A DNA stretch of 60,721 bases from assembly GCA_913063505.1 (NCBI GenBank), contig CAJXYT010000003.1, forward strand, positions 1-60,721. Reading direction: 5' to 3'. This document shows, piece by piece, positions 20,757-33,693 of the stretch (positions within the stretch are counted from its first letter, which is position 1; every line of letters starts with the position of its first letter). The stretch is from an uncultured Gammaproteobacteria bacterium (GTDB lineage Bacteria; Pseudomonadota; Gammaproteobacteria; Steroidobacterales; Woeseiaceae). A program made the position numbers and the translations under genes. The notes beneath the pieces are model-generated. The model saw only the letters and a list, made by a program, of their open reading frames with translations. It had not been told where the DNA came from and made no database searches.

Positions 20757-21263
20757 TCAGGCGAGGATTTCCTTAACTTTCTTTCCACGCTTGGCTGCAA
20801 TGGACTGTGGTGAGTGAATCTCCGACAGGCCTTTGATCGTCGCACGTACAACGTTGATCGGGTTTCGTGAACCGTAACTCTTCGCCAGTACGTTACGAAC
20901 GCCCGCCGCTTCAAACACAGCTCGCATCGCACCACCAGCAATTACGCCGGTACCTTCTGATGCCGGCTGCATGTAAACCAAAGTCGCACCGTGACGGCCC
21001 TTCTTCGCGTACTGCAATGTGTCTTTGTTTAAATTGAGGCTGATCATGTTCTTACGAGCAGCCTGCATAGCCTTCTGAATCGCAATTGGCACTTCACGTG
21101 CCTTGCCGTAGCCGAAGCCAACCTGGCCGGCGCCGTCGCCAACTACAGTGAGTGCTGTGAATCCAAATTGCCGGCCACCCTTAACTACTTTGGCGACGCG
21201 GTTAACGGTGACCAGTTTTTCAATAAAGTCATCGTTCGATTGATTTTTGTCGTTTCTAGCCAT
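20757..21263 (-). CDS. rpsE: 30S ribosomal protein S5
   Basis: 168 aa from the ATG at 21263. The track begins two codons earlier at a TTG, but AGGA upstream is better spaced to the ATG and MARNDK is a natural start. The N-terminal double-stranded RNA-binding-like domain ([19 protein letters not shown]) and C-terminal domain are complete. S5 acts in decoding fidelity and has helicase activity at the mRNA entry site. Confidence 0.96.
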   Translation of the reverse strand: MARNDKNQSNDDFIEKLVTVNRVAKVVKGGRQFGFTALTVVGDGAGQVGFGYGKAREVPIAIQKAMQAARKNMISLNLNKDTLQYAKKGRHGATLVYMQPASEGTGVIAGGAMRAVFEAAGVRNVLAKSYGSRNPINVVRATIKGLSEIHSPQSIAAKRGKKVKEILA

Positions 21264-21279
21264 TATCAATAGTGTCCTA

Positions 21280-21639
21280 TTAGAACTTCAGTCCGGCTTC
21301 ACGAGCCGCATCGGCTAGTGCTTTTACACGGCCGTGGTAACGGAAACCGGAACGGTCGAACGCGACAGTGCCGATGCCAGCCGCTTTCGCTTTTTCTGCG
21401 ATACGCGCACCAACAATGGCTGCTGCTTCGACGTTGCCGCCATTCTTGATTCCTTTGCGAACCTCGGCTTCGAGCGAAGACGCCGATGCCAAAATTTTGT
21501 TGTCATGAGCGGCGATAACCTGAGCATAAATATGCCGCGGCGTACGATGCACGCTAAGACGAGTAGCTTCTAGTTCACGAATCTTCGAGCGGCCCCTGCG
21601 GGCACGACGTAGACGATTTTCTTTCTTACTAAGCTTCAT
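21280..21639 (-). CDS. rplR: 50S ribosomal protein L18
   Basis: 119 aa. It binds 5S rRNA with L5. The basic N-terminus ([14 protein letters not shown]) is followed by the family core [16 protein letters not shown] and a C-terminal [20 protein letters not shown]. It lies between rplF and rpsE. Confidence 0.97.
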   Translation of the reverse strand: MKLSKKENRLRRARRGRSKIRELEATRLSVHRTPRHIYAQVIAAHDNKILASASSLEAEVRKGIKNGGNVEAAAIVGARIAEKAKAAGIGTVAFDRSGFRYHGRVKALADAAREAGLKF

Positions 21640-21652
21640 GGTGTGACCCTAA

Positions 21653-22186
21653 TTATTTCTTCTTCGCTTCTTTAAGTACGACACGCTCATCTGCATATCG
21701 AACACCCTTGCCTTTATACGGCTCAGGCGGACGGAAGCGGCGAATTTCAGCAGCAACCTGACCAACTTTCTGCTTGTCAGTGCCTCTAATGATGACTTCT
21801 GTCTGACTCGGCGTTTCAATATCAATCCCTTCCGGGGACGAATAAACGACCGGATGCGAGAAACCGAGAGTCAGGTTCAGGCTCTTGCCCTGCGCCTGCG
21901 CGCGATAACCAACTCCAACCAGCTCGAGCTTGCGCTCGTAACCTTGAGTTACACCGTGGGCCATATTGGCTAACAGTGAGCGCATCGTGCCGGTAACAGC
22001 CATCGCGAAACGAGATCCTGAACGCGGCGCCAGTGTTAGCGTGCCATCTTCGGATTTCAATTCAACTTCAGAGTTAAGTTCCATCGACAATTCGCCCTTT
22101 CCGCCTTTCAGCGTGACAACGTTGCCGTTTTGCTTGAACTCGACGCCTTTTGGCAGCTCAACCGGTGATTTTGCAATTCTTGACAT
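21653..22186 (-). CDS. rplF: 50S ribosomal protein L6
   Basis: 177 aa, two tandem L6 folds. It contacts the sarcin-ricin loop region where EF-G and EF-Tu bind. It starts [17 protein letters not shown] and carries the conserved [14 protein letters not shown] near the C-terminus. Confidence 0.98.
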   Translation of the reverse strand: MSRIAKSPVELPKGVEFKQNGNVVTLKGGKGELSMELNSEVELKSEDGTLTLAPRSGSRFAMAVTGTMRSLLANMAHGVTQGYERKLELVGVGYRAQAQGKSLNLTLGFSHPVVYSSPEGIDIETPSQTEVIIRGTDKQKVGQVAAEIRRFRPPEPYKGKGVRYADERVVLKEAKKK

Positions 22187-22216
22187 AGTCCTATCTCTTC
22201 TTAATGGGGTTCCGCG

Positions 22217-22612
22217 TTAGGAAACGACGCAGAGCACCTCACCACCAATACCTTTTGCACGAGCCTGGCGATCGCTCATAACGCCAGCTGACGTTGATAC
22301 GATTGCCACACCAAGGCCACCCAATACTTTCGGTAGCTCATCTTTGCCACGATAAATTCTGAGACCCGGCTTACTGGTACGCTGGATCGTCTCGATTACC
22401 GGGACGCCTTCGAAATACTTCAGCTCAACGGTGAGTTGTTTTTCCGCACCTTCACCGTTGATCGTGAAACCGAGGATGTAGCCTTCGTCCTGCAATACTT
22501 TTGCAACAGCTTCTTTAGCTTTCGAAGCGGGCATAGCGACAGTCACTTTACGTGCGCCTTGTCCGTTACGAATACGGGTTAGCATGTCTGCAATTGGATC
22601 ACTCATACTCAT
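22217..22612 (-). CDS. rpsH: 30S ribosomal protein S8
   Basis: 131 aa. A primary 16S rRNA binder and, in enterics, the repressor of the spc operon acting at rplE. It starts [20 protein letters not shown] about 7 nt upstream supports the first of two close ATGs. The C-terminal [20 protein letters not shown] is characteristic. Confidence 0.98.
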   Translation of the reverse strand: MSMSDPIADMLTRIRNGQGARKVTVAMPASKAKEAVAKVLQDEGYILGFTINGEGAEKQLTVELKYFEGVPVIETIQRTSKPGLRIYRGKDELPKVLGGLGVAIVSTSAGVMSDRQARAKGIGGEVLCVVS

Positions 22613-22625
22613 GTTCTGTCTCCGC

Positions 22626-22931
22626 CTACCAGCTAGCTTTCGTCAAGCCGGGGATTTCGCCGTTCATAGCAGCTTCACGCAGCTTGTTACGGGCTAGGCC
22701 AAATTTCTGATAAACACCATGCGGGCGCCCCGTGATTGCACAACGATTACGTTGTCGCACCGAGCTACCATCACGTGGCAAACTATTGAGCTTCGCCTGT
22801 GCAACCGCACGCTCATCATCCGTGCTGTAGATGTTGCGAACGATCGCTTTCAGTACCTTGCGCTTCTCGCCGTGCCGGGCTACCAGTTTGGTTCGCTTTG
22901 CTTCGCGCATGATCATCGACTTCTTTGCCAT
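22626..22931 (-). CDS. rpsN: 30S ribosomal protein S14 (zinc-independent form)
   Basis: 101 aa long-form S14 without the CxxC zinc motif, with the conserved [20 protein letters not shown]. It assembles in the 30S head. It lies between rplE and rpsH. Confidence 0.97.
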   Translation of the reverse strand: MAKKSMIMREAKRTKLVARHGEKRKVLKAIVRNIYSTDDERAVAQAKLNSLPRDGSSVRQRNRCAITGRPHGVYQKFGLARNKLREAAMNGEIPGLTKASW

Positions 22932-22940
22932 GTATTTTCT

Positions 22941-23480
22941 CTATTTCTTGAATGGGAAGTTGAACGCTTCGAGAAGCGCCCTGCCTTCCTCGGGATTGCG
23001 CGCCGTCGTGGTAATGATGATATCCATTCCACGCAGTGCATCAATTTCATCGTAGTTGATTTCCGGGAAAATAATCTGTTCCTGGACACCCATACTGTAA
23101 TTACCTTGGCCATCAAACGACTTCGGGTTCAAGCCACGGAAGTCGCGAATACGCGGGATAGCGATGGTTACGAGACGATCAAGGAATTCGTACATGCGTT
23201 CGCGGCGCAAGGTGACCTTGCAACCAATCGGCATGTCCTCACGAATCTTGAAGCCAGCTACCGACTTACGAGCTATTGTCGTAACCGGCTTCTGACCAGC
23301 AATCTGCTGCATATCACCGCGCGCTTTTTCCATGATCTTCTTGTCAGCAACCGCTTCGCCTACACCCATATTGATGGTGATTTTGGTGATCTTCGGTACT
23401 TCCATCAGATTCTTCAGACCCAGCTTCTTCTGGATTTGACCAGCAAGCTCGCTCTTATACTTTTTGTGTAATCGTGCCAT
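22941..23480 (-). CDS. rplE: 50S ribosomal protein L5
   Basis: 179 aa. It binds 5S rRNA and forms a bridge to the small-subunit head. It starts [17 protein letters not shown], with the central [16 protein letters not shown] and the C-terminal [21 protein letters not shown]. In enterics the 5' end of rplE mRNA is the S8 repressor target. Confidence 0.98.
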   Translation of the reverse strand: MARLHKKYKSELAGQIQKKLGLKNLMEVPKITKITINMGVGEAVADKKIMEKARGDMQQIAGQKPVTTIARKSVAGFKIREDMPIGCKVTLRRERMYEFLDRLVTIAIPRIRDFRGLNPKSFDGQGNYSMGVQEQIIFPEINYDEIDALRGMDIIITTTARNPEEGRALLEAFNFPFKK

Positions 23481-23491
23481 CGTCTTATCTC

Positions 23492-23803
23492 TTAAATATC
23501 GACAACGTCGCCGCTCTTGAAGGCGCGTACTTTCTTGCCATCTTCAACGCGGAAACCAACTCGCTCACCCTTCTTAGATTTCGGGTTAAAAACGAGTACG
23601 TTCGAAATATTCAGTGGCATCGCATGGTCTTTAATACCACCTGCTTCGCCAACATTTGGGTTCGGTTTGACGTGCTTTTTCGCGAGGTTAATACCCTCAA
23701 CCAGCACGCGATCATCAGCAAAAACCTCAAGCACGGTGCCACGACGGCCCTTGTCCTTTCCGGCTGTTACGATGATTTCGTCACCTTTTCTGATCTTGTT
23801 CAT
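23492..23803 (-). CDS. rplX: 50S ribosomal protein L24
   Basis: 103 aa with an N-terminal KOW motif ([20 protein letters not shown]). It is an early 23S assembly initiator near the exit tunnel. The 43-bp gap to rplN contains a REP-like palindrome, whereas most neighbouring gaps are a few bases. Confidence 0.97.
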   Translation of the reverse strand: MNKIRKGDEIIVTAGKDKGRRGTVLEVFADDRVLVEGINLAKKHVKPNPNVGEAGGIKDHAMPLNISNVLVFNPKSKKGERVGFRVEDGKKVRAFKSGDVVDI

Positions 23804-23810
23804 AATTTCA

Positions 23811-23836
23811 TTCGCGGCCTTAGAGCCGCTCCTACA
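23811..23836. repeat. REP-like palindromic repeat, copy 1 (rplN/rplX gap)
   Basis: TTCGCGGC and GCCGC surround a short loop and are followed by TCCTACA. The same unit recurs at 31076 and 47645 with compensatory stem changes. On the coding (minus) strand it reads TGTAGGAGCGGC...GCCGCGAA, which resembles Pseudomonas-type REP sequences. Confidence 0.7.
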
Positions 23837-23846
23837 GTATCTTTCG

Positions 23847-24215
23847 CTACAGCACTTCTGGTGCTAATGAAATAATTTTCATAAACTGGCTGGTTCGCAA
23901 CTCGCGAGTAACCGGTCCAAAAATACGTGTGCCAATTGGCTCAAGACGTGCATTCAGCAAAACCGCTGCGTTGCCGTCGAAGCGAATCAACGAACCGTCT
24001 TTACGACGGACACCCTTACGGGTGCGAACGACGACGGCATTGTAAACCTCGCCTTTCTTAACCTTGCCACGCGGGATAGCGTCTTTAACGCTGACCTTTA
24101 TGACATCACCTACACCAGCGTACCGACGCTTTGAGCCGCCGAGTACCTTGATGCACTGCACGCGACGGGCACCTGAGTTATCTGCCGCATCCAGGACTGT
24201 CTGCATCTGAATCAT
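23847..24215 (-). CDS. rplN: 50S ribosomal protein L14
   Basis: 122 aa. It starts [20 protein letters not shown] and binds 23S rRNA at the subunit interface, where ribosome silencing factor also docks. It is the first gene of the spc group; the preceding gap to rpsQ is 16 bp, so S10 and spc genes may be read through. Confidence 0.98.
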   Translation of the reverse strand: MIQMQTVLDAADNSGARRVQCIKVLGGSKRRYAGVGDVIKVSVKDAIPRGKVKKGEVYNAVVVRTRKGVRRKDGSLIRFDGNAAVLLNARLEPIGTRIFGPVTRELRTSQFMKIISLAPEVL

Positions 24216-24231
24216 GACTGCATCCTAAGTG

Positions 24232-24501
24232 TTATGACTTATCTGCCGCGCGTTCAACAATGTTGACGACCGACCAGGATTTATTTTTCGAAATCGGACG
24301 ACCTTCAGAAATCTGAACTCGATCACCCGCCTTACACTCGTTTGTAGCATCGTGCGCCATCACCTTGGACGTGCGACGCATGTACTTGCCGTAAATCGGG
24401 TGCTTAATCAAACGCTCAATAGCAACAGATACGGTCTTGTCCATCTTGTCGCTGACAACACGACCTACAATCGTCCGTTGTGCTTTCTTTTCTTCACTCA
24501 T
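24232..24501 (-). CDS. rpsQ: 30S ribosomal protein S17
   Basis: 89 aa OB-fold 16S rRNA binder. Recognised from [20 protein letters not shown] and [18 protein letters not shown]. Its ATG overlaps the rpmC stop by 4 bp. Confidence 0.97.
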   Translation of the reverse strand: MSEEKKAQRTIVGRVVSDKMDKTVSVAIERLIKHPIYGKYMRRTSKVMAHDATNECKAGDRVQISEGRPISKNKSWSVVNIVERAADKS

Positions 24502-24707
24502 TTGTCTTCACCCACTGCACGCAAAAGCTCACTAAGAACTGTTTTTACGCGCGCGATATCTTTTTTGACACGACCATGCTGATGCACTTGTGTCATTTCG
24601 CCAGTTGCCTGCTGCATACGCAGGTTGAACTGCTCGCGTCGCAGCGCAACGAGTTCTTCGTTGAGCTCTTCCACCGACTTACCTCGAAGGTCAGCTGCAT
24701 TCATCAC
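24498..24707 (-). CDS. rpmC: 50S ribosomal protein L29
   Basis: 69 aa, two long helices. The family core is [26 protein letters not shown], split by the usual loop. It sits near the exit tunnel where SRP and trigger factor bind. It overlaps rplP and rpsQ by 4 bp on each side (ATGA type). Confidence 0.97.
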   Translation of the reverse strand: MMNAADLRGKSVEELNEELVALRREQFNLRMQQATGEMTQVHQHGRVKKDIARVKTVLSELLRAVGEDK

Positions 24708-25117
24708 ATCACCTGCCGTTTAACAAACGTGGTATTGAACGGCAGTTTTGCCGCTGCCAGACGAAACGCTTCGCGAGCAATTTCTTCTGTAACACCTTCC
24801 ATCTCATACATTACGCGGCCTGGCTGAATCTGGCATACCCAGTATTCAACGTTACCTTTGCCTTTACCCTGACGCACTTCAAGCGGCTTCTTGGAAATCG
24901 GCTTGTCGGGAAAAACCCGAATCCAGATCTTTCCACCGCGCTTAATGTAACGAGTCATTGCACGACGAGCTGCCTCAATCTGACGTGCCGTCAGACGACC
25001 ACGACCGGTCGCTTTGAGTCCATACTCACCGAACGAAACATCGCTCCCGCGAAGAGCAAGGCCGCGATTACGTCCCTTAAACTGCTTGCGAAATTTTGTG
25101 CGTTTTGGCTGTAACAT
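24704..25117 (-). CDS. rplP: 50S ribosomal protein L16
   Basis: 137 aa. It starts [20 protein letters not shown] and stabilises A-site tRNA. The R/K-rich loops and [18 protein letters not shown] are conserved. The target Arg for the YcfD hydroxylase lies in this family, but I make no claim that it is modified here. Confidence 0.98.
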   Translation of the reverse strand: MLQPKRTKFRKQFKGRNRGLALRGSDVSFGEYGLKATGRGRLTARQIEAARRAMTRYIKRGGKIWIRVFPDKPISKKPLEVRQGKGKGNVEYWVCQIQPGRVMYEMEGVTEEIAREAFRLAAAKLPFNTTFVKRQVM

Positions 25118-25147
25118 TTTCGTCTATCCAATAGTAGCGGGGCGTTC

Positions 25148-25837
25148 TTACGAACGTGCCGCTTTAGTTTCTGCCGGCTCTGCCGGAATCACTTCAGGCT
25201 TTTCGAACACTTCGCCCTTCATGATCCATACTTTCACACCGATCACACCGTATGTCGTGTGTGCTTCAGCGGTGCCATAATCAATATCCGCACGCAACGT
25301 GTGCAGCGGAACTCGGCCCTCGCGGTACCATTCAGAACGTGCGATTTCAGCACCATTCAAACGACCGCCGACCTTGACCTTGATACCCTCAGCACCAACA
25401 CGCATCGTGTTTGTAACTGCGCGCTTCATAGCCCGCCGAAACATTACGCGCCGTTCGAGCTGCTGAGCGATGCCTTCGGCAACCAGCTGCGCGTCGAGCT
25501 CAGGCTTGCGAACTTCGTTGATATTGATACGAACTTCACCGATATTCATTTCAACCATCGCGGCAACTTCTGAGCGAAGTTTTTCAATATCTTCGCCCTT
25601 CTTGCCGATTACGATGCCAGGACGCGCCGTGTGAATCGTAATATTGCATTTCTTCGACGGACGCTCGATCGTGATGCGGCTAATTGATGCATCCTTCAAT
25701 TTTTTCTTGATGAAGACTCGAATCAAATGGTCCGCGCGGATGTACTTGGGGAACGTCTTGGCATCTGCATACCATGTCGATGACCAATCCTTAACGATTC
25801 CGAGGCGTATTCCTGTTGGGTGTACTTTCTGGCCCAT
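25148..25837 (-). CDS. rpsC: 30S ribosomal protein S3
   Basis: 229 aa from the ATG at 25837 ([20 protein letters not shown]). The track's start is 42 codons upstream inside rplV and is rejected. It has a KH-type RNA-binding domain ([18 protein letters not shown]) and a C-terminal S3 domain. It lines the mRNA entry channel. The rplV stop is one base upstream of the ATG. Confidence 0.97.
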   Translation of the reverse strand: MGQKVHPTGIRLGIVKDWSSTWYADAKTFPKYIRADHLIRVFIKKKLKDASISRITIERPSKKCNITIHTARPGIVIGKKGEDIEKLRSEVAAMVEMNIGEVRININEVRKPELDAQLVAEGIAQQLERRVMFRRAMKRAVTNTMRVGAEGIKVKVGGRLNGAEIARSEWYREGRVPLHTLRADIDYGTAEAHTTYGVIGVKVWIMKGEVFEKPEVIPAEPAETKAARS

Positions 25838-25838
25838 A

Positions 25839-26174
25839 TTACTTTTCGTCTCCAACGCGGATCGTGATGTGGCTGTTCCGCTTAATAATTTGTGCACCAC
25901 GACCTTTTGCACGAGCGCGGAAACGTTTAAACGTTGGTGCCTCGTTAACTTCAATGGTCGCAACTTTCAATTCATCAATATCTGCGCCGTGGTTATGCTC
26001 AGCGTTTGCTACGGCAGACTCCAAAATCTTCTTTACGATACGAGCGCTTTTCTTCGGCGAGAAAGTCAAAGCGCGCAACGCGTCGTCTACAGACTTGCCG
26101 CGAATGACATCAGCCACCAGCCGGCACTTCTGCGGAGAAATTCGTGCGTATCTCAATGTTGCTGCAACTAGCAT
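25839..26174 (-). CDS. rplV: 50S ribosomal protein L22
   Basis: 111 aa. The beta-hairpin that reaches into the exit tunnel is near the C-terminus ([21 protein letters not shown]). It is a site of macrolide-resistance changes in other species; no deletion is seen here. The start lies 13 bp after rpsS. Confidence 0.97.
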   Translation of the reverse strand: MLVAATLRYARISPQKCRLVADVIRGKSVDDALRALTFSPKKSARIVKKILESAVANAEHNHGADIDELKVATIEVNEAPTFKRFRARAKGRGAQIIKRNSHITIRVGDEK

Positions 26175-26187
26175 GATTCAGCCCCCC

Positions 26188-26460
26188 CTACTTAGTTTTC
26201 CGATCACCGGAGTGACCGCGAAACGTACGGGTCACCGCAAACTCACCGAGCTTGTGACCGACCATGTTTTCAGAAATCAGAACAGGTATGTGCTGACGAC
26301 CGTTATGAACGGCAATTGTCAATCCAACCATATCCGGCAGAACCATTGAACGGCGTGACCACGTCTTAATCGGACGGCGATCGTTCGCCTTTGCTGCTAC
26401 TGCAACTTTCTTCACCAAATGGTTATCGACGAATGGACCTTTTCTTACGCTACGCGGCAT
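26188..26460 (-). CDS. rpsS: 30S ribosomal protein S19
   Basis: 90 aa. It starts [19 protein letters not shown] and forms a head complex with S13. The conserved [20 protein letters not shown] is present. Confidence 0.98.
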   Translation of the reverse strand: MPRSVRKGPFVDNHLVKKVAVAAKANDRRPIKTWSRRSMVLPDMVGLTIAVHNGRQHIPVLISENMVGHKLGEFAVTRTFRGHSGDRKTK

Positions 26461-26472
26461 TATCGAAATCCT

Positions 26473-27306
26473 TTACTTACGCTTCTTGTTACGGCGGCGA
26501 ACAATCATGCCATCCGTACGCTTGTTTGAACGCGTCTTCGCGCCCTTCGTCGGTGTACCCCATGGGCTAACCGGGTGACGTCCACCTGATGTACGACCCT
26601 CACCACCACCGTGTGGGTGATCGACCGGGTTCATCGCAACACCTCGAACTGTCGGACGAATACCTCTCCAGCGCTTCGCACCGGCTTTGCCGAGCTTACG
26701 AAGGTTGTGTTCTCCATGCCCGACTTCGCCAATGGTTGCGCGGCAGTCGCCGTGAATCTTGCGTGTCTCGCCGGAGCGCAAACGCAGCGTTGCGTAGGCA
26801 CCCTCACGAGCAGCCAGCTGTGCAGAACAACCAGCTGATCGAATGAGCTGACCACCCTTGCCAGGCTTCATTTCAACGTTGTGAACCGTCGTACCAACCG
26901 GAATCGCACGAATCGGCAGTGCGTTACCTGGTTTGATCGGCGCATCTTCGCCACTGATGACGGGTGTGCCGGCCCGAACACCTTTTGGTGCCAGAATGTA
27001 ACGGCGTTCGCCATCAGAATACAAAACCAATGCGATGTGAGCGCTGCGGTTCGGGTCGTATTCGAGGCGCTCTACAACACCCGCGATTCCGTCCTTGTCG
27101 CGCTTGAAGTCAACAAGACGGTAGTGCTGCTTGTGACCGCCACCCTGGTGACGAACTGTGATACGACCATTATTGTTGCGGCCACCATTGCCCGACTTCT
27201 TTTCGAGAAGAGGTGCGTGCGGCTTGCCCTTATGCAGATCCGGCGTCTTGACTGAGACGACGAAACGGCGTCCAGGCGATGTCGGTTTTGCTTTATGTAG
27301 TGACAT
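26473..27306 (-). CDS. rplB: 50S ribosomal protein L2
   Basis: 277 aa. A primary 23S rRNA binder near the peptidyl-transferase centre. The conserved [15 protein letters not shown], with the functionally important His, is intact. The C-terminus is strongly basic ([10 protein letters not shown]). It lies between rplW and rpsS. Confidence 0.98.
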   Translation of the reverse strand: MSLHKAKPTSPGRRFVVSVKTPDLHKGKPHAPLLEKKSGNGGRNNNGRITVRHQGGGHKQHYRLVDFKRDKDGIAGVVERLEYDPNRSAHIALVLYSDGERRYILAPKGVRAGTPVISGEDAPIKPGNALPIRAIPVGTTVHNVEMKPGKGGQLIRSAGCSAQLAAREGAYATLRLRSGETRKIHGDCRATIGEVGHGEHNLRKLGKAGAKRWRGIRPTVRGVAMNPVDHPHGGGEGRTSGGRHPVSPWGTPTKGAKTRSNKRTDGMIVRRRNKKRK

Positions 27307-27318
27307 GTCAAATAACCT

Positions 27319-27627
27319 TTATTCTGCGCCGAAGAGCTCTTCGATGGAGGCCCCATCAGCGAGCTTCACGTATGCTTTTTTCCAGTTCGGACGACGACCT
27401 TTGGTCTGTTGAAAACTCTTGGTTTTACCCTTGACGTTAACAACCTGCACCGCTTCGACTTTAACCTCGAAGAGCAGCTCAACTGCCTGTGCTACCTCTT
27501 TTTTCGTTGCGTCTGTACGAACCTTCAAAACAACCTGATTACTCTCAGCCGCTACGTGTGCCTTTTCAGACAGATGCGGACCTTGAATAACTGTCAATAA
27601 TTTTTCCTGATGCAGGGCTCGACTCAT
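27319..27627 (-). CDS. rplW: 50S ribosomal protein L23
   Basis: 102 aa. It docks trigger factor and SRP at the tunnel exit. The family core is [18 protein letters not shown] and [20 protein letters not shown]. It overlaps the rplD stop by 4 bp. Confidence 0.97.
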   Translation of the reverse strand: MSRALHQEKLLTVIQGPHLSEKAHVAAESNQVVLKVRTDATKKEVAQAVELLFEVKVEAVQVVNVKGKTKSFQQTKGRRPNWKKAYVKLADGASIEELFGAE

Positions 27628-28226
27628 GACAGGCGCTCCTCAATCAGTTTCAGCGCTGGTAACGTTACCAGAATCTTCTCGAATCGAATCAGCACGACCG
27701 GGTCCATTGAAGCAACGTCGCAGATGCCAACATTCGGCAAGTTGCGAGCTGCAAGGAAAACCTTCTCATCGAACGCTTCATTCAGGATCAGGACGTTGTC
27801 CAGATTGTATTCCTTAAGCTTCGTTGCCAGCAGTTTCGTTTTCGGCGCTTCGAGCACGAGCTCGCTGACGACGACCATACGATCCTGGCGAATCAGTTCT
27901 GACAGAACCGAGCGGATAGCCGCGCGATACATTTTCTTATTTACTTTCTGGTTGAAGTTGCGAGGTTGCGCCGCAAAAGTGCGGCCACCGCCAACCCAGA
28001 TCGGGCTGCGCGAAGTACCAGCACGTGCGCGACCGGTACCCTTCTGAGCCCAAGGCTTAGCACCACCACCACGAACTGCAGAACGATTCTTCTGCGCTTT
28101 CGTACCAGCACGACTACCTGCGAGATACGCGGTAACGACCTGGTGAATTAGGGGCTCGTTAAAGGCTACGCCGAATGCTGCATCTACAACGTCAACTGTA
28201 CCCTTATCCTGTAATTTCAATTTCAT
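27624..28226 (-). CDS. rplD: 50S ribosomal protein L4
   Basis: 200 aa. The tunnel-lining extended loop ([20 protein letters not shown]) is intact. In E. coli L4 is the regulator of the S10 operon, acting on the leader RNA by transcription attenuation and translational repression. That is relevant to the structured leader found here upstream of rplC. The start codon overlaps the rplC stop (TAATG). Confidence 0.97.
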   Translation of the reverse strand: MKLKLQDKGTVDVVDAAFGVAFNEPLIHQVVTAYLAGSRAGTKAQKNRSAVRGGGAKPWAQKGTGRARAGTSRSPIWVGGGRTFAAQPRNFNQKVNKKMYRAAIRSVLSELIRQDRMVVVSELVLEAPKTKLLATKLKEYNLDNVLILNEAFDEKVFLAARNLPNVGICDVASMDPVVLIRFEKILVTLPALKLIEERLS

Positions 28227-28882
28227 TACTGCGCCCTCTTCTTCTTGGTCTTAATCGCGGGGCGCACAACAACTTTGCCACCAGCGTGACCAGGGACAGC
28301 GCCCTTAATCAGGAGAAGATTCCTTTCGACGTCAACGCGCACAACGACAAGATTCTGCACCGTGCGTTGAACATTACCCATGTGACCGGCCATCTTCTTA
28401 CCCTTAAAGACGCGGCCAGGCGTTTGGTTCTGACCGATAGAGCCGGGGGCTCGATGCGCTAGCGAGTTACCATGCGTCGCATCCTGCATGCTGAAGTTCC
28501 AACGCTTAATGGCACCGGCAAAACCTTTACCGATTGTCGTACCAATAACATCGACTTTCTGGCCTTCCTTGAAGAGGTCGACCTTAAGCTCGTTCCCAGC
28601 TGCGAATTCACCTTCGTCGGCGTCATCGAGTTGAAACTCCATCATAAGGTCGCCGGCTTCTACCTTCGCTGCTGCGAAGTGGCCAGCTGCAGGCTTAACC
28701 ACACGAGATGCTCTACGGCTTCCGGCTGAAACTTGCAGCGCACGATAGCCATCATTCTCAATGGTTTTCACCTGAGTGATTTTATTTGGTTGTGCCTCAA
28801 TTACGGTGACTGGAATCGAAACTCCGTCTTCCGCAAAGACACGTGTCATGCCGCATTTGCGACCAACAAGACCCATTGTCAT
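28226..28882 (-). CDS. rplC: 50S ribosomal protein L3
   Basis: 218 aa from the ATG at 28882 ([16 protein letters not shown]). GAGG about 8 nt upstream favours this over the ATG two codons later, and the track's earlier start is rejected. L3 initiates 50S assembly and reaches the peptidyl-transferase centre. The Gln methylated by PrmB in enterics lies in the conserved [18 protein letters not shown]. It is the first gene of its transcript here because of the 660-bp spacer to rpsJ. Confidence 0.96.
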   Translation of the reverse strand: MTMGLVGRKCGMTRVFAEDGVSIPVTVIEAQPNKITQVKTIENDGYRALQVSAGSRRASRVVKPAAGHFAAAKVEAGDLMMEFQLDDADEGEFAAGNELKVDLFKEGQKVDVIGTTIGKGFAGAIKRWNFSMQDATHGNSLAHRAPGSIGQNQTPGRVFKGKKMAGHMGNVQRTVQNLVVVRVDVERNLLLIKGAVPGHAGGKVVVRPAIKTKKKRAQ

Positions 28883-29175
28883 GTTCAAAACCTCGCACCG
28901 ACTTCGTTTGGTCAGTGACAATCTCTAAATTTAAAATCTTCACTATGGCCACTTCGATTGGCGACCACTGTATTTTTCGTTCTATTCAGACATACGAAAG
29001 GGCCAGCCATCGCTGAGGAATTAATCCTCGTTGCTCTGGGGCTGACCCAAGCTCCGTCACGGTCAAATAACCGTTTCGGCAGTTCCGGGATTTGCCGTGT
29101 CACCCTCGATTTCCTGGCGACTAATATTCGCTATCTATTCTTCTGGCCGACTCCCGGTCCGGCCAAATCTAGCAA
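28883..29175 (-). promoter_or_regulatory. Structured leader RNA upstream of rplC
   Basis: About 290 nt between the predicted transcription start and rplC contain several stems. The strongest is a 9-bp pairing of GGGTCAGCC (29048-29040) with GGCTGGCCC (29008-29000), enclosing a smaller GAGGA/TCCTC hairpin. Others are CGGCA/TGCCG and ACGGT/ACCGT. No long ORF fits. By analogy with the E. coli S10 leader it is a candidate L4-responsive element, but the sequence does not prove this. Confidence 0.55.
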
Positions 29176-29182
29176 GCCCGCA

Positions 29183-29210
29183 ATTATACGACTCCTAACC
29201 CTTATTACAA
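29183..29210 (-). promoter_or_regulatory. Strong sigma-70-like promoter for rplC
   Basis: The minus strand reads TTGTAA, a 16-bp spacer, then TATAAT, followed by a GC-rich discriminator (TTGCGGGC) typical of growth-rate-controlled ribosomal promoters. It points at rplC and lies inside the rpsJ-rplC spacer, where gammaproteobacteria normally have no promoter. Confidence 0.7.
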
Positions 29211-29295
29211 ACGGTTTTCAGAGTTTTTCGCGATTTTTTCTAAAACTGATTTAGACCATTAGTATCAAAGACTTAGCTGACAGATATAGACTGCC

Positions 29296-29358
29296 TGGGT
29301 GAGTATTGACTGAAATAGTTCCCTTCGGTCCGCTTTATTTCCTGTCAATACTCACCCA
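29296..29358. repeat. 15-bp perfect inverted repeat between rpsJ and rplC promoter
   Basis: TGGGTGAGTATTGAC at 29296-29310 is the exact reverse complement of 29344-29358. An inner 6-bp stem (GAAATA/TATTTC) extends the helix. There is no T-run, so it is not a classical terminator. It lies about 185 bp after rpsJ and 85 bp before the rplC -35 box. Confidence 0.85.
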
Positions 29359-29542
29359 ACTACCCTCTCAGCGTCGAATAATGTTGCAAGATTTTGGCAA
29401 ACCATCCAAATAAACCTGAAAGAATCGTCGTACTAATTATCAGGCAAGTGGGCGAGATATGTGTGACCGGAAATTACGCGCAGCGAGCCATTCCGAGTTA
29501 TACATATGTCGGCCGCGAGCCGAACATTATTAAAGCAAAGAA

Positions 29543-29857
29543 CTAATTCAGTTTAATCTGAACATCAACCCCAGCAGGCAATTCAAGCTTCATTAAAGCA
29601 TCAACTGTCTTATCGGTAGGATCAACAATATCCATCAAACGCTTGTGAGTACGAATCTCGTACTGATCACGAGCATCTTTATTCACGTGCGGCGAAATAA
29701 GAATCGTGAAACGTTCTTTTCTCATCGGTAACGGAATAGGACCCTTGACCGTAGCACCTGTGCGCTTAGCGGTATCAACGATTTCTCGTGCTGAATTGTC
29801 GATCAAGCGATGATCGAATGCTTTCAGGCGAATTCTAATGTTTTGATTCTCAGCCAT
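29543..29857 (-). CDS. rpsJ: 30S ribosomal protein S10 / NusE
   Basis: 104 aa. A 30S head protein and, as NusE, a transcription antitermination factor with NusB and NusG. Recognised from [19 protein letters not shown] and [19 protein letters not shown]. It follows tufA by 5 bp, so it is transcribed with the str operon here, while the next S10 gene (rplC) is 660 bp away with its own promoter. Confidence 0.98.
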   Translation of the reverse strand: MAENQNIRIRLKAFDHRLIDNSAREIVDTAKRTGATVKGPIPLPMRKERFTILISPHVNKDARDQYEIRTHKRLMDIVDPTDKTVDALMKLELPAGVDVQIKLN

Positions 29858-29862
29858 AATTT

Positions 29863-31053
29863 TTACTCAATAACTTTCGCGACAACACCAGCGCCAACAG
29901 TACGACCGCCTTCGCGAATAGCGAAACGCAGACCGTCTTCCATAGCAATCGGTGCAATCAGTTCAACAACCATCTGGACATTATCGCCCGGCATTACCAT
30001 CTCTGTGTCTTTCGGCAACTCACAAGCGCCTGTTACGTCTGTCGTTCTAAAATAGAACTGTGGACGATAGCCCTTGAAGAATGGCGTGTGACGACCACCC
30101 TCGTCTTTAGTCAGAATGTAAACTTCTGCCTCGAACTTCGTGTGCGGTGTGATCGATCCTGGCTTAGCCAGTACCTGGCCACGCTCAACGTCTTCACGCT
30201 TTGTGCCACGCAGAAGAACACCAACGTTATCACCAGCTTCTCCGCGATCCAACAACTTGCGGAACATCTCAACACCCGTACAGGTTGTCTTCTCGGTATC
30301 TTTGATACCAACAATCGCAAGCTCATCACCCACGTTAACAACACCACGTTCGATACGACCGGTAACAACCGTGCCGCGACCTGAGATAGAAAACACATCC
30401 TCAACCGGCATCAGGAAGTCACCATCAATGGCGCGGTCCGGCTGCGGGAAGTAAGTGTCCATCGCTTCAACCAGCTTCACAACTGACGGAATACCGATGT
30501 CAGACGTATCGCCTTCAAAGGCCTTCAATGCAGAACCAGTGACGATCGGTGTGTCGTCGCCCGGGAACTCGTAAGTCGACAGAAGATCACGGATCTCCAT
30601 CTCAACCAGCTCCAGAAGCTCGTCATCATCAACCTGATCGGCTTTATTCATGTACACAACGATGTGCGGTACACCAACCTGACGAGCAAGCAGGATGTGC
30701 TCACGCGTTTGTGGCATTGGGCCATCGGCTGCTGAACAAACCAAGATAGCGCCATCCATCTGCGCTGCGCCCGTGATCATATTCTTCACGTAATCTGCGT
30801 GTCCCGGGCAATCTACGTGAGCGTAGTGACGATTAGCACTCTCATACTCAACGTGCGCTGTCGCAATCGTGATACCACGTTCGCGCTCTTCGGGAGCGTT
30901 ATCAATCTGATCGTAAGCCGATACAGAACCACCGTGCAGCTCAGCCATGCACTTCGTCAGTGCCGCTGTCAGCGTCGTCTTACCATGATCTACGTGGCCA
31001 ATCGTGCCAACGTTCATATGGGGCTTATTTCTCTCAAATTTTTCTTTAGACAT
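29863..31053 (-). CDS. tufA: Elongation factor Tu, copy A
   Basis: 396 aa GTPase delivering aminoacyl-tRNA. G1 is [10 protein letters not shown]2 is [12 protein letters not shown]3 is DCPGH, and G4 is NKAD. It is identical in DNA to tufB at 46413; the identity spans 29858-31055, only 5 and 2 bases beyond the coding region. The downstream neighbour rpsJ begins after 5 bp. The upstream 45-bp gap to fusA contains a REP-like repeat. Confidence 0.98.
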   Translation of the reverse strand: MSKEKFERNKPHMNVGTIGHVDHGKTTLTAALTKCMAELHGGSVSAYDQIDNAPEERERGITIATAHVEYESANRHYAHVDCPGHADYVKNMITGAAQMDGAILVCSAADGPMPQTREHILLARQVGVPHIVVYMNKADQVDDDELLELVEMEIRDLLSTYEFPGDDTPIVTGSALKAFEGDTSDIGIPSVVKLVEAMDTYFPQPDRAIDGDFLMPVEDVFSISGRGTVVTGRIERGVVNVGDELAIVGIKDTEKTTCTGVEMFRKLLDRGEAGDNVGVLLRGTKREDVERGQVLAKPGSITPHTKFEAEVYILTKDEGGRHTPFFKGYRPQFYFRTTDVTGACELPKDTEMVMPGDNVQMVVELIAPIAMEDGLRFAIREGGRTVGAGVVAKVIE

Positions 31054-31075
31054 TATCCAAATTCCCGAGTTGATT

Positions 31076-31098
31076 TTCGTGGTCTGAGACCGCTCCTA

Positions 31099-31100
<2 letters not shown>
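31076..31100. repeat. REP-like palindromic repeat, copy 2 (fusA/tufA gap)
   Basis: TTCGTGGTC and GACCGC surround a short loop and are followed by TCCTAC. Relative to copy 1 the stem bases changed on both sides (GGTC/GACC instead of CGGC/GCCG), so pairing is preserved. Its outer edge supplies part of the fusA TAG stop. Confidence 0.65.
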
Positions 31101-33186
<2,086 letters not shown>

Positions 33187-33195
33187 AGCAGAGCC

Positions 33196-33693
<498 letters not shown>

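Noticed and set aside
25838-25963. Longer rpsC start in the ORF track
   Set aside because: The added 42 codons are out-of-frame reading of rplV; MGQKVHP at 25837 is the conserved S3 start.
30088-30749. Plus-strand ORFs inside tufA (and the same set inside tufB)
   Set aside because: They are antisense shadows produced by the strong codon bias of the tuf genes.
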